Translations under genes and position numbers: made by a program
Notes under the pieces: generated by a model
What the model was told of the DNA's origin: nothing
The model's database searches: none
What the model saw: the letters and a program-made list of their open reading frames with translations, nothing else
Source: Apostichopus japonicus
Taxonomy: Eukaryota; Echinodermata; Holothuroidea; Aspidochirotida; Stichopodidae
DNA length: 64,000 bases
Reading direction: 5' to 3'
Assembly (NCBI RefSeq): GCF_037975245.1
Contig: NC_092568.1
Coordinates: 10,379,501-10,443,500, forward strand
Part shown: positions 23,600 through 36,500 of the stretch, piece by piece
Numbering within the stretch: position 1 is the stretch's first letter
Layout of the letters: each line of letters opens with the position of its first letter

Positions 23600-26470
23600 T
23601 TCACTGAGGCGCATTATTGCTGTTAGTATTTACGTGAGTTTGCTGTGTGATTTGAAGAGAGCCTCAGAGTATATTGGTAAAATAACATGTTTTTTATTCT
23701 GTAAGGAATAAGGATGCTTCAGGATTGGAAAAAAAACATTGCAAATAAATTACAGTGGTTCAACGACAAGGCTATTGGAAATACTGTATTTTTGTGGTTG
23801 GCCACTGTAGTTTCAGATTTTCAACTTGAATTTTTGTCTTGTCTGAATGGCAGTAAGTAGTAGTTACTAGGCCTAGTACTAGTAAGTAGTATACATGTGT
23901 AAGTTAAACTACTGTTGTAAAATGTATTGTTAGGCTACCAAGCTTAGCATATCAAAGGCAGTATATGAAAAGGATCTCATCTGATCCAATGGCAGAATAT
24001 TCTATGATGAATTAAACATTACAATACACACCTTCATCAAGAATTCCAAGCAAAGATGTGTAAACTTTTATTTGAATGAAGTTCCTTTGTTTGATGTTTG
24101 GGCTAGGTTTCGTTAATATTGCAACAGGTACGTAACGAACAGTCCACAGGCTTGATTCCTCTGGTGCTAGCTCAGACAAATAGCACAAACCTGATTAGGT
24201 AGTATGGTAACCCATACCCGTTTAACTTGAGACGTCACAAAGCAGGTATCACATTCACATTTAACTCTTAAACACTTTTCAACACTTTACTGCTTAATTT
24301 CTAATTTAGCATGTCTTGACTTTGTTCGATGACAGGAATAGGTATGTTTAGGGTACATTTACTAGCTTACTACTCGTGTTTATATTCTGTGACTTGTAAA
24401 TGCTCTGTTGTGTTGGCTTTACTATTGCGTAATAAATGATTTGACAATCTGACAGTCACGAGTACAGCAAAGCTACAGTACAATCTTATAACATTAGGCC
24501 TACTGTATATGTACAGTAAGTGGTTAACTTCTTAGTAAAACAGTTATGTTATTAAGTGAAAAAAAGTTTGCGTCCCGTAATAAAAGCTTGCGTCCCAATC
24601 GAAAATCAATTACGTTTATTGTATGACCTACTGTTACTAATACTAGTGTAGTATCACAGCCTATACTTTGTGAAAGTTATACACAATATAGGGCAGAAAT
24701 GCACAGTGCCTTAACTTCGCTATTTTTCAGGGGTGGCCGGGGTCGCCCCTCCTTTCGACCACTCTGCCGTTTCAACCCATTTTTACCCCAGTCCCCCCCC
24801 TCCTTCATCGGTCCTGGTACTTCCCTACTCGCCAACTCCGTAGTAAATCCGTGCTTTGACCTTGCAGCGATTCCAACAAAGAACTCTTCAAAAATTCCAG
24901 TACCTACATTGTGCATATCTCCTGCTAAATTCCAGTTCACTGTACTACTGCATGTACATGCCTGTTCGAGCTTCATTTTCAACTACACATGCGCAAATCC
25001 TTAAAATCTGATCCAACATTTATCCTGGCTCTTTGCAAGCAATCATCTATACAAAAATTACAGTAGGTCTATGTGATAGTTTTTTACGCAATGTAGATTT
25101 AAAAAAAAATTAGTTCAATGTTCTAAAGTACAGTAGTTTACACACGAATGTTGTGCCAAAATAACATTTACTGAAGCACGTGGTTAATTGGACCGCGAAA
25201 ATTTTTTGCATCGTAAACTAGTGATGGTAAGAATGCACATTTTACATTAGCAACTATTAATACAGAGAGAAGAAACATACTGTGAGCTGAAATATCCTGT
25301 TCAGGATCAGAGATGTTAGCTTCCCACAAAATTCATAGATTGTCTCCACTCATTAACATTTTCTGATCAAAACAATGATTCAAATATTACGAAGCCTCTT
25401 CGTTGTCAAAAGGTATAGGTACTGTATGTGACAAGGCCTAAAGTTATGATATTGGAGTGCACACACATGATAGCCTGTACCGCAAAAAACTTCACTATCT
25501 CTATACAGGGGAAAGTAAGTTGCAAGTTATTGTTGTTAAACAACATACTCTGTGTTCACTGAGCACTACAGGTGCAAGAATTTTCACAGACAATGGATTT
25601 ATAACCAATCAAATCACGGGAATTTTGGAAAAGCATCATTGTCTAGTTTTAGCATGAAAATCTCCGTAATGGGGTGTTGTTAACCATGTACCTTGTGGTT
25701 GATTGTTATGATATATTTATTTTCAAACAAATTCAATGATCTTTTGGAGTAGGAGAATTTTTGCTTCTTGTAAGAAGAAGTTGTGGTTTTTGAAAAGAAA
25801 TAATGTTCATTCCAAAATGTGTTTTGACAGTATTGTTATGTTTTCCGTTGACCTACTGTAGTTGTGAGTGTGTATACTTGCGGTTTGTTTCTCAAAAAAA
25901 AGTTTGCGTCCCCGGGACGCAAGCAATTTGAAGAGTTGGTGTCCCTGGCCAAAACATTGCGTCCCGGACGCAGAATCCTTCGTTCGTAACAATGCTGTAA
26001 TACTTGGTTTATTTTGGTCCGTAAAGAAACAAGTCGAAAATAATTTGCTCTAGGCTAGCTGCCTTTCGTTCTATCCATTACACAACCATTTATTTGTATG
26101 TAGTGTATTAACTATTATTGGAAGAAGGAAGAGGATTATAAAATTAACTTACAGCTAATGATAACTCAAGACTATAATTGGGAACCTTATAAATTGTGCA
26201 GCAATTTGCCCATTTTTCTTGGCATTTTGATAGATGCAATGCTGGATGTATAAATCATTCTCTTAGTGTATTGTTTCTTTTTTTGTGTGTACATCAGTTT
26301 ACAAGATCAGCAAACAACGAATGTAACACAAAGACATAGATTAGAGTGTTTGAAATCTGATTATCTCTGACTGACACAAGATGGGAACTAGGCCAAGTGT
26401 TGTTGCAAAACAAGATTTTCCATATCAATGTATACCAAAATATTTGTTTACCCCACAAATATATATATAT
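23600..26470. other. Intergenic region between two divergent genes
   Basis: The palmitoyltransferase gene reads left and the HEAT gene reads right from this interval, so both 5' ends should lie in or near it. I could not place a core promoter or the HEAT gene's non-coding first exon. A C-rich block with some CG dinucleotides at about 24720-24860 is a candidate. GCGTCC palindromes occur near 24570 and 25905. Confidence 0.4.
25900..25980. repeat. Palindromic TTGCGTCC motif cluster
   Basis: TTTGCGTCCCCGGGACGCAA is a near-perfect palindrome, followed within 60 bases by TTGCGTCCCGGACGCAG. Two unpaired TTGCGTCCC motifs occur at about 24570-24600. Confidence 0.6.
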
Positions 26471-26477
26471 ATATCAT

Positions 26478-26790
26478 AATAATAATCAGCAGTTAATTTG
26501 ATGAGGCTTAAGCGAAACACAAATGTGGGAAAAACCCGCAAGGGCTTATGGATTACAACTTACCCTGTACACATCGGGTGGAATCCATTTCAACATTTTA
26601 ACTCAAATTTGGATTTTTTTTTTTTTCAATTTAGAGATGGGAAACCATAGATTGCTCTTGGATGAAAAACCCACCTTACTATGCCGGGTATGGAACCCGA
26701 ACCTCAAATGCCACTGCCTTTATCCACTCTGCCACAAATTGGTTAATACATTCCCCACTGCACAAACTTACAGCATTGTCGCAGACTTAA
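26478..26790 (-). repeat. tRNA-derived SINE-3, full-length copy
   Basis: On the minus strand TTGTGGCAGAGTGGATAAAG (box A-like) and GGTTCGGGTTCCATACC (box B-like) begin the element. The body, including TTGGATGAAAAACCCACCTT on the plus strand and ACAAATGTGGGAAAAACCC, matches 28832-29045. Confidence 0.75.
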
Positions 26791-27525
26791 CAATTTAGCC
26801 AGAGACTCAAAAGTCATCAAACCACTTGGGTCCAGTGGATGCAACGGATAATTTTTAGGGGAATAAATTACACATGCGTAAACAAAACGTGTCAGATGAC
26901 GTAAATACGAAACTAACAATTTTAAGTGAACTATTTCACTTAAACACAGAAGATGCTTGTGTTATTTAATAGGCTTACACTTGAGTGTATTAAAAAATCA
27001 TAAAGTTAGGCCCTGTCAAATTTTGATAAAGAGGCTCTTGGTAGAAGGCTGCCAACGTATTTGTTCCAGAGAATCCCATGTAATATTTGAACCAACTTTT
27101 TCATGACAAATGCTCATTAGACTTTGGGAAGTTATATATAAACTCATATATGAGAACTTAGCACAGATGTGAGATACTTAATGAAGTCTTCACCAATTTT
27201 GTTTGCTTTCTCTGCCAATAAATGTGGAATCAAATTAGCATTGATATTAAACTGATGGTATTGGTTTTCACCATCACTGGAAATTGAGGGGAAAGCCCAC
27301 AGTTGGTGCATATGAAGCTTTATCCCAATTTGCTGTGCACAGCAAATTAGCCTTCTACACTATGCAAGCTCTAGGTCCCAGTTTATTACTTGATGTGAGT
27401 TTACTAAAGAGCTTAGCAGTCTCTCCCTTTCTCATTCAACAAAAAAGATGTCAGGAATCTCATTATCTTTCTCCCTACCAAAAGTGTTTTCATTCTTTTG
27501 GGATTAAACTTTCCTTTTCACAGAC

Positions 27526-30500
27526 ATGGATACCTTCACAACCGATGTGGTAAAACTTTTACATAGCTCCAAGAAATTGGACAGAGATAAGGGAATATCT
27601 CAACTTCAGGATAAAATGTCAAAATTGACCGAGGAAGAGTTTCAAAAGCTACAAGAGACATGTTTGACAGCATTGGCAGACAAAGCATTGCCATGGGAAG
27701 CCAAGCAAGGTAGCCTGATGGCTACAAAGCTTCTACTACAGAGTGATCACCTAACTAGTCACTCCTGGACTGGACTGAGAGACTGCTGCATCTCCTGCCT
27801 TGGAGAGGAGGAGATGAGAGTACGATCAGAAGCAGGTGAGCTTATGATATTTTGATATCGATTGGTCCTTCTTAAAGGCATTGAAGACTCGCCCCACACC
27901 GCGTTGCCGCCCTCTGAAAAAGTTAACTTTCCATTGGTTGCAAGTGAAGTTTTTTTCTTCAAATTGCAGACAGTAATGAAACGTGATACCTTGTTATCTT
28001 TTGACTAAACCTGAGTTGTCCATCGCTGCTATGTACACTGTGTTGTGGGTATTGACCGTAGCTGCATGTATTGACTGTACACTAGTGTCTAATTACCTAC
28101 AGTAGCAAGATGTGTGTGTATTTTCTGGGATCGATGGTGGTGTCTAATACGTCTGTTACACCTCATTCGAAACTAGGTCAGATTACCGGCATCAGACGTT
28201 TCTGCGCAAGTCTTCACTCCCGTTTAGCTTTGGTCGCAGTTGAATGTTGGCAACTGAATAATATCATTTTAATTAGCTGCTCAACAGTATATTGCAGGCT
28301 CTGAATTTACTGTAATCTTAAAGAGTTGTAATGGACCAATTCATTTTAGTCGTTTCGTTGGGAGGGAATTTCCTGAGTCGATTCGAGTGATCGACTTCAA
28401 ACTTGGAAGATTGGTACAACACTTGAACCATGATCATGAAACCTAGCTGAAAACAGCCTCTTATTGTTATAATCTGTTTCATGTATTACTTGTAAGTCTG
28501 TTTCTGAAAATTATCATTCGTACAGGAGAGGTTCTTGGTGAACTATGCAAGAAATCAGGAGCTGACCTTTATATGACAATAAGAAGTGTCATCTTGGATG
28601 GAGTCAAGACCAATCTTGAGCGGTTACCACTCGAAGAAGTACCTAAGGTGAAGCAGGAACAAGCTCAGCAATTGGCTGAGAAGCTAGGTGCTACAAATAA
28701 GAATTTGGTGAGGCTTGGAAACCAAAAAAAGATGGACTGATAAAAAGAAACGGGAAAGAATAATATGAATCACTAATTGCAAGATATGCAAATTCTCGAT
28801 GGTTGATAAGGCTGTTAGTGTTAATACTAATAATAATTATCAGCAGTTATTTTTACAACCCGTAAGCGACCACAAATGTGGGAGAAACCCCAAGGGCTCA
28901 TTAATTACAACTTGCACGTCGGTTGGCTTCCAATTCAACATTTTAAGCTCGAATTTGGAATCTATCCAATGTAGAAAGACATTTCAAATGGGGAATCTTT
29001 GACCATTCTTGGATGAAAAACCCACCTTTCTATAACTCGGCATCATACATATCATTAATCATACATGTCAGTGGTTTATACCTTTATATACTGAAATATG
29101 TGCTAATTACATAAAAAGATGTGAATTTTCTCAAGAAATCCCACCGGTTGTTGTAAAGTCGTGTCAGAAGGCCTTGCCGCCATACAAGACTAGTTATCCT
29201 CGAACTTTTTAACTTTCACTAGCTTTTACCAATCATCAAATTTGTGGTTTCATTCGCACACTCAACATTCCAAATTCGACTTTGAACTTGCATAGATATA
29301 TGATTTAGTGTTTGGCTTGGTGAACATACAACATACTTTTTCAGTGCTAAACAGAGCAGTTGGGGTTCTTCAAAGTGGCCTGAAAAATAATAAAGTTAAG
29401 AAAGAACACTTTTTTTGCACGTCTGCTCAGGTTCAAGTAGAAAATAGTGGACCTTTCAAGCGAGTTTTAATATTTAACTAAAGTTTAATCAAGATAACAT
29501 AAACTTTGAAAGAGCAACCCAAATCTTTGGTTTGAACGGGGTTCGAATCCGTGACCTGACAGGATTACCAGCTCTGTGCTCTGTCAACTGAGCTATGGAG
29601 TCCTTCAGTACTTGATCATGTCTTTGCTATGGGCTGCCAGTCAGAAGTCACAGTCTCTTAAACCAGCCTTCTTGAAAAGATTTAATCAGAAAATGTTAAG
29701 GTTAATCTCCTGTCTTACCCCACAGACTCCAGTCAAAGCAGAACAAATCTTTCACGACACAGCCGGGTGGAAGAATCTGGAAACATGGATGAGGTAAAGT
29801 TTTATTTAGGAATGGGCTGTCTGATCTAGCAGCTACTTTGCAAATATTTGTCGGTTATCAAAAATAATATATGTTTACTTCCTTTAACACCTCCGGTGTC
29901 ACTGGTCTTGTACAATGCATACCTTCTTGAATGCTTGGGACAGCATTAGTGGTTTTACAGGTTTACAGGTAACTGCCCAACACAGTTTGCACCATTCATC
30001 CTTAAGGTCTCAACATCCAAGAAGTGAACTATGACTGAACACCCCTCCCTCTTCCCCTTTCTCCATACATATCCCCTTCCTCACCCCCTCCTCTCTTCAT
30101 CACACATCCTGTCCATGGCCTTCTTAATTCCCCCTTTTCATTTCCCACTTCACCTACTCACTAGTTAACCCACATTGTTACAACCTTTTGCACACAGTTT
30201 TATCTTGGTTGCAATTTCATCTCCTAAGCTGTGTCATTTCCTTTGTACAGGCTATGTTTACTCTATCCATTGTTCATTGGTCCAATTTTAGTTATCAGTC
30301 TATTTGTCTAGTTTGAATGTGACCTTTATGCTGTTTTTGTTTCAGTTTGCTTGTGGAGGTAAACCTAGCTGTTAGGATAGAAAAGTCTGGCCCTCTAACT
30401 GATATGAAACATAACGAGAGACTATATATACTTGATTAATAATTAGTAAAAAAAACCAGTAAAAAAAGTATTATTGCTATAGGAAACAAATATACAGTAA

Positions 30501-33500
30501 GTAATACAAATGCTTATACTGTATAACCTTTGGAAGTCACATGACTTTAAAACATGTTGTTCTTCCAGTTTGGTAACAGGTTTGATTGATGAATTCTCTT
30601 CAGGAGAATAAAAGTAGCTTTTTGCAATTTGGTCTGCATTTTTTCCTAAAATGACAATAGAAGGTTATAGCCCAATGAAAGGGATAAAATAGCCTTGCCA
30701 TATATAATAATCATAATATTCCACTTTTATATAGCGCTTTATACCAGCAATAGGTCTCAAAGCGCTTTACAGACAATATGTTACCCATGGTCAATGATAA
30801 CCTGTCCCAGAGACAATCCCTTCAGTTATGAGAATCCAAATAATGCCTATGACTAACAGATGAACAAAGTCTTTCTGCAATAACGGCTATTTCCATATCA
30901 CTTTGAAACAGCACACAGGTGTGCAGTCATAGTAACCCCATGTGCATTATTTTATTGCGCCGTCATCACAAACTACAACTTGGTAGAAAAACTATTTTGA
31001 TTTCTTTTGCTAGGTGCTTGCAAGCTGTGGTGGAGGGGTGTGGACCAGGTTTTCTTTCTTATATAGACCAAGATCTGTTAGACCTTGTTTTTGGAACTCT
31101 AACCCACACCAACCGTTTTGTCAGGGAGACCGGATATTACGTGTGTGCTGCCATTGTCAGTTGCAATGGGCGAGAAGGTAAACATCATACGAGCGATGAC
31201 TCGAAGCTTCTATTGCTGATATTCTTTGAAACAGGATGATTGGCCCATTTTTGTTGCTTTTTGTTGTTTGAACAAATAGGTTTTCCTTTTTTTTCAAGAT
31301 TGTGTAAGAATACTACATTAAGGGCCCGTTTTCTTCATTTGCATTTTTTCTCTGAAAGTTACATTTCATCTTCCTTTCTTAGCTATTTGTCAAAAATGTG
31401 TAGGTATAAGTATAGTATCCACAGACGGGAAAACATTTTGATATTCTGAGGGTGTCTTTAAAGTCTCAACACGTGTTTGCTGATGAATTTCGGAAAACAA
31501 CTTCTGAAGCAGAGTCAATGTTTCTTATTCTAAATGCACTCTGACCTGGTGGGTTTAATGGAGAAAAGCTGTTGTAATCGAAAGAAAGAGATTTATTTTC
31601 TGTTGCCCTTATGGCGTGAACGATTTACCGTAAAATCACTGCAACCGCCCATATCAGCATGCTCATTACACAAATGTAACAAATATATGTACTCGTATCG
31701 TCCACTTTTCTTACCCAATTCCACGGAGGAAATGTCTGAAAACACCTGTTTATTCCTTGCAATGGAAGGAAATGACACAATTTCGCAAGCTGCATCGGTA
31801 AGACTGAAAGAAAGATACTATTCAAGAGAACTAACAAAGGCTAGCCACGAAATTGAAAGTAAGATACTGTAGGCCTAAAGGTGGTAAACAAAACAGAGAG
31901 ATTTGATTGGCGCATTTGTTTTTTTGAGTCTAAAGTTACTTGCTTGCTTCATAAGTGCAGCTTGAAATAGAGGAATTGTGTGTAGAAAACCCATTGTCAG
32001 TTAGTATTTAACTTTATAGCACCACTGATCAAGATCTCAATGTAAGAATCATGATTATTCACTGCTTTCGTCTTTTCTTCTTTCACCGACAAGGAGAAAA
32101 TGTTTCAGATCTTTCAGAAAACACTATTTTGAAGTACGGCCAAGATTTTTCACAACATTTTGCGAACGGTCTAGCTGACAATTGGAGTCAGGTATGTCCT
32201 ACATATTTTGCATTCAGTTTTAATAGGAGAGTTCATACTAAATTGGGAGCATAAACTAAAAACTAGTTTTTCAAATTGGAAAATAAAGTGGCTGTGGTCC
32301 CTCTGTACTCGCTCTTCCAACCTTTCTCTTCCAAATTTTCACTTCCAAGATACTTCAACACTGAACCCCCCCCCCCCCCAAAAAAAAACAACAACAACAG
32401 AAAACAGTGAAGATGCATTTGGCATAGGGTGATAATACTTTGTTTTATTCAGACTAAGGCATGTAATATACCCACATAGTTGGATACCACCTCAATCTGC
32501 CACCTATGTAATTAACAGACATTTGGTTTTTCCTACATGTAGTTAGCAAGGTGTTAAGCAATTTAGTCCAATATAGCAAAATGTGTGGCTCATTCTTTTA
32601 ACGTACTAGTTTCCCGCAGTAGCAAAGTTCGTTAATGTACAAGTTTACCATTCCTGGTGTGATTATATGGTGGAATTGATGCAGATGGTTTTGTATTTCT
32701 TTGGCAAAACTTTGCCAGGTTTCACATAAAGTAAATTTACAGTTGACCACACTGTTAGCTTCTTCATTATGTGAAGCTTAATCAGCAAATAGTGGAAAAT
32801 AATTGGATCCTCAACATTTCATAACTTGGACACTTTGCATAGCATAATAACATTAATCACATGTCAAAAACAGATTGGAAATTTTGAAGGACAAGTAGTC
32901 TTTGATTTCTGTTAAAAAAAAAACAACAAAAAAACAAAGATAATCTTCAGTAAGTAGCAGAAGTTAGAAAGAGGAGAATATCTTTCCATAGAAGCTGTAC
33001 ACAAACTCCTAAAAGAATATTTCCATTTTTCCCCTCCAGGTCCGTCTAGCAGCGTCAGTGGCTACTCGACAGTTTTTGACAAACATGCCCTCCGAGGAAT
33101 CACGACACAAGTTCTTTGGCATCTTGGTACCGAGATTGTGTCTCAACAGGTGAGCAGGTTAAATACTTTCTTAAGTTTTCCGTTCTACCTGATTTGGTTG
33201 CTTGAACTTTTTACAGGCTAACTACTCAGGTGTGACGTGTTTAAATCTGCTCTCACTTGATCTTCAAATGTAAGACTTGGATGGCACATGGGAGTTTGAA
33301 TTTTTTTAATGTATGTGGCAAATGCAGGTTAAAAAACTTAATAATGTGGCACATGCAGGTTTGAAAATTCAAGTATGTGCACATGTAGGTTGAAAACTTA
33401 AGTGTGTGGCACATGCAGGTTAAAAACCTTAATAATGTGGCACATGCAGGTTTGAAAACTTAATTATGTGGCACATGCAGGTTGAAACACTTAAATATGT

Positions 33501-36500
33501 GAATTTTCAAAAATTGTTCAGTTTTATGAAGGGCAAAATCTTTATGTGTTTTCTAACAGTTATTGAAAAAGTGTTACTAAATTCCCTGTCGTAAATATAA
33601 ATGATCACCCGTTCAGTAAAATCTCAAAGCAGCATTTGAGTTTCAAGAGTTGTAACTTTCATATGAAACCATCCAATATTTAGACAACAAATCAGGCCGT
33701 AATTGCATCACACACATATTCATTTCCAGTGACATCTTAAGGAAAATGATGGGAATAGGGTGGGATTATGCTAAGGTGCTCTTCTATCACAACTTGTAGG
33801 AAGTTAATCAATTTTGTCTGTAAATTGTATATTGTTTCTTGTCCTTAACTTAACGCTGAATCAAGCTGTATGATGACTTTTGCCATCATATCTCCCCACC
33901 ATCTTCTCCAGTGGCGGAGCGTCCATACAGTCAGGGGGGGCGGGGGGTTACTTATTCGTGATTATTGACTCTTTTTTTGCGCTCTCATCTACCTATTGAC
34001 ATTTGTCACATTTTGTTGGTGTAATTTTCTGACAAAATGCTCTAACGACGGTCTTTAATTTATCGGCACTTCCGTTGTACGAAACTATTTCCAAGCGCAT
34101 GTGCTTTCAACCCCCATATAAACATCCGAGTTGTCACAAATGGCGATGACACCTATTTATCTTCGTTTATCTGCAAATTAGCAAGGCCCGGATAGGGTCA
34201 TTTCCGGCGATCTAGGGAGTATCTTTACTCAAAAAGTGTCTGTACGCTCCGCGCCAACCTGTGATGGTGCTCCGCTTAGATAGTATCAAAGCGCCCCTAC
34301 ATGCCATTCTCGCCCCCCTGACCAATACCCCTAGCTCCGCCACTGCTCTTCTCTCCTTTTCCCAATTAGTGGTTAGTTTATTTATTATACAGTGTGCTAA
34401 GATAGTGATCTTGATTATGTGCAGCTTCCAAAAATGTTTTCAAGTGAAAACATCTTCTTAATGTTTTTCTCTTTTCAAAAGGTACTATGTCGCTGAAGGA
34501 GTAAAGATTTACTGCCAAGAGACTTGGAGACAGATTGTGGGGGAGCAAGGAAAGGCACTGGTAGAGAAATATATAGAGGAAGTGGTTAGTAGAAATAAAC
34601 CATGTTCTGATCCATAGCCTAATTTGAAGTAAAAAGGAAAACTTTCCATCAAACTGTTTGAAAAATAAAAATCTGATTTAGCTTATTGCATGTGCTTTAT
34701 CAACTGAGGGATCCAGCCATTAGTTGGTTTCAATCTCCATCAACCATTCTTTCCTTCTTTTTCTTGTTTTTGTTTTGTGGGGGGGGGGGAACGGTAGCTA
34801 GTAAGAAGATACAGTACTGTACATACCATGTAACCAGGGATCACACCCCAGTTTCATTTAATACAAGCAAAAATTTACCAGGAAAGGGAATTTGAGAGAA
34901 AAGTCATAAATCAACCATATAGGAAACTAACTATGATATCATAAACATAATTCAGCTTAACCAGCCCTTGGTTGGTGCATTCCCATGAACTTAGGGCTAG
35001 ATAGCTTAGTTGGCACTGCAAAGGGTTTCTGTCCTTTGAAGTCAATGGTCTGAAAACCCCAAAAATTTCTGTCCTCTCCTCAACAAACATCATTTTTAGA
35101 ATCCACTAGAATGTTTAATCACTCCTTTCATAACAACAAGTTTATCAGTGAAACATTCTAGGATGACATGGTCTGATGCAATTACGGTTTAGTAACCACA
35201 CAGCATGGTATAACTTCTCCTCCTCCTCCTCTTTTAGGTCAATTTTTACGTGGAACAGTCAGATGCTGATAACCACGCTGTGAGAGAAGCTGCCTGTGCC
35301 TGTATTGCTGAACTGGGAAGTAAGGTATGCGCAATAATTAAGTGCAACAGTCGCAAAGTCATCTCCTGGTTCCTTTGGGATATGACTGATCTCTTTTGGT
35401 ATTTTTGTCTGGTACTTTGAAAAAGGTTTACAGAGATACAAATCATTTTTGGTCTTATCATGTTTGGTTAAAAAATGCAATTAAGAAGGGCAAAAAATAA
35501 GAAGAGGTTATTTTTGTATACATTTTTTTTTTATTTCCTGCAAGAAAACTTATTTTTTCTTCAAAACATCTTGAGTGATTTTTTGACGAGAAACAAGGCG
35601 TAGTTTAAGCTTGGCTCACAGCAGTATGCAATTTATAGTCAACCTTAACATTTTGGGAACCACTCCAAAGTCCTGTTTTTCATTATTATTTTCTCAAGCC
35701 CAGAGAGGGTTGAAAAATGATAATGCCTGATATTTATTGATTGGAAGACATTTTGAGGAAGTTTCTTGAAGAAAATTTGGCAATTCTTTTTTTCTTCAGA
35801 TTGATAAAGAGAAAGTTCGTCCTTACGTGCAGAGGCTGTTGACAGCGCTGTTAATATGTTTCGAGGATGACAGCTGGCCAGTCAGGGATGCAGCTTGTGT
35901 TGCCTGTGGAAATTTTATCCTCTGTTTTCCAGATGAGTCAAGGTGAGCCATGCATTTCTTTCTTTGCCATTTTACAAAACTTGGTTGGGTATTTATAGTA
36001 GCTGATGGTTCTCGTTTGCTTCAAGTTCACTTTTGATGCAAAATGAACGGTTATAAAATTAAGTTTACCACAGAATTTTCCTTCAATTGGATAAAAACTC
36101 TTCCCTGTAGCATGTGTCATTACAAAAAATAAAAAATAAATAAAAAAAATATATATAAAGAAAATAATAATAATAATTCACCGGTTGGCATCAGCAGAGC
36201 CAATGACATCATTTTAACTACATTCTATTAAAATCCAAAATTGGAAGATAAAATGTTTAACGGAAACATTTTCATATTTTCATGAAACGTTGACTTCAAA
36301 GTGCTTTAATGAGGTTTAAAGGAAATATTCTTATGTGTTAGCATTCTTGAACAACTGAAACAACATTTTATGGCAAAAACGGTATTTATTGTTTAGAAAC
36401 GTTTTTACATGACTTATTAATATATAATTATATAATTATTGGGTAGCAGCTTTGATGATTGAATTTGTCTCTCCCAAAATACTATGGTTTCTGTGCACAA

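Noticed and set aside
24677-25004. Overlapping 101-residue frames on both strands
   Set aside because: No domain, no splice support and strong C/G bias; the frames mirror each other.
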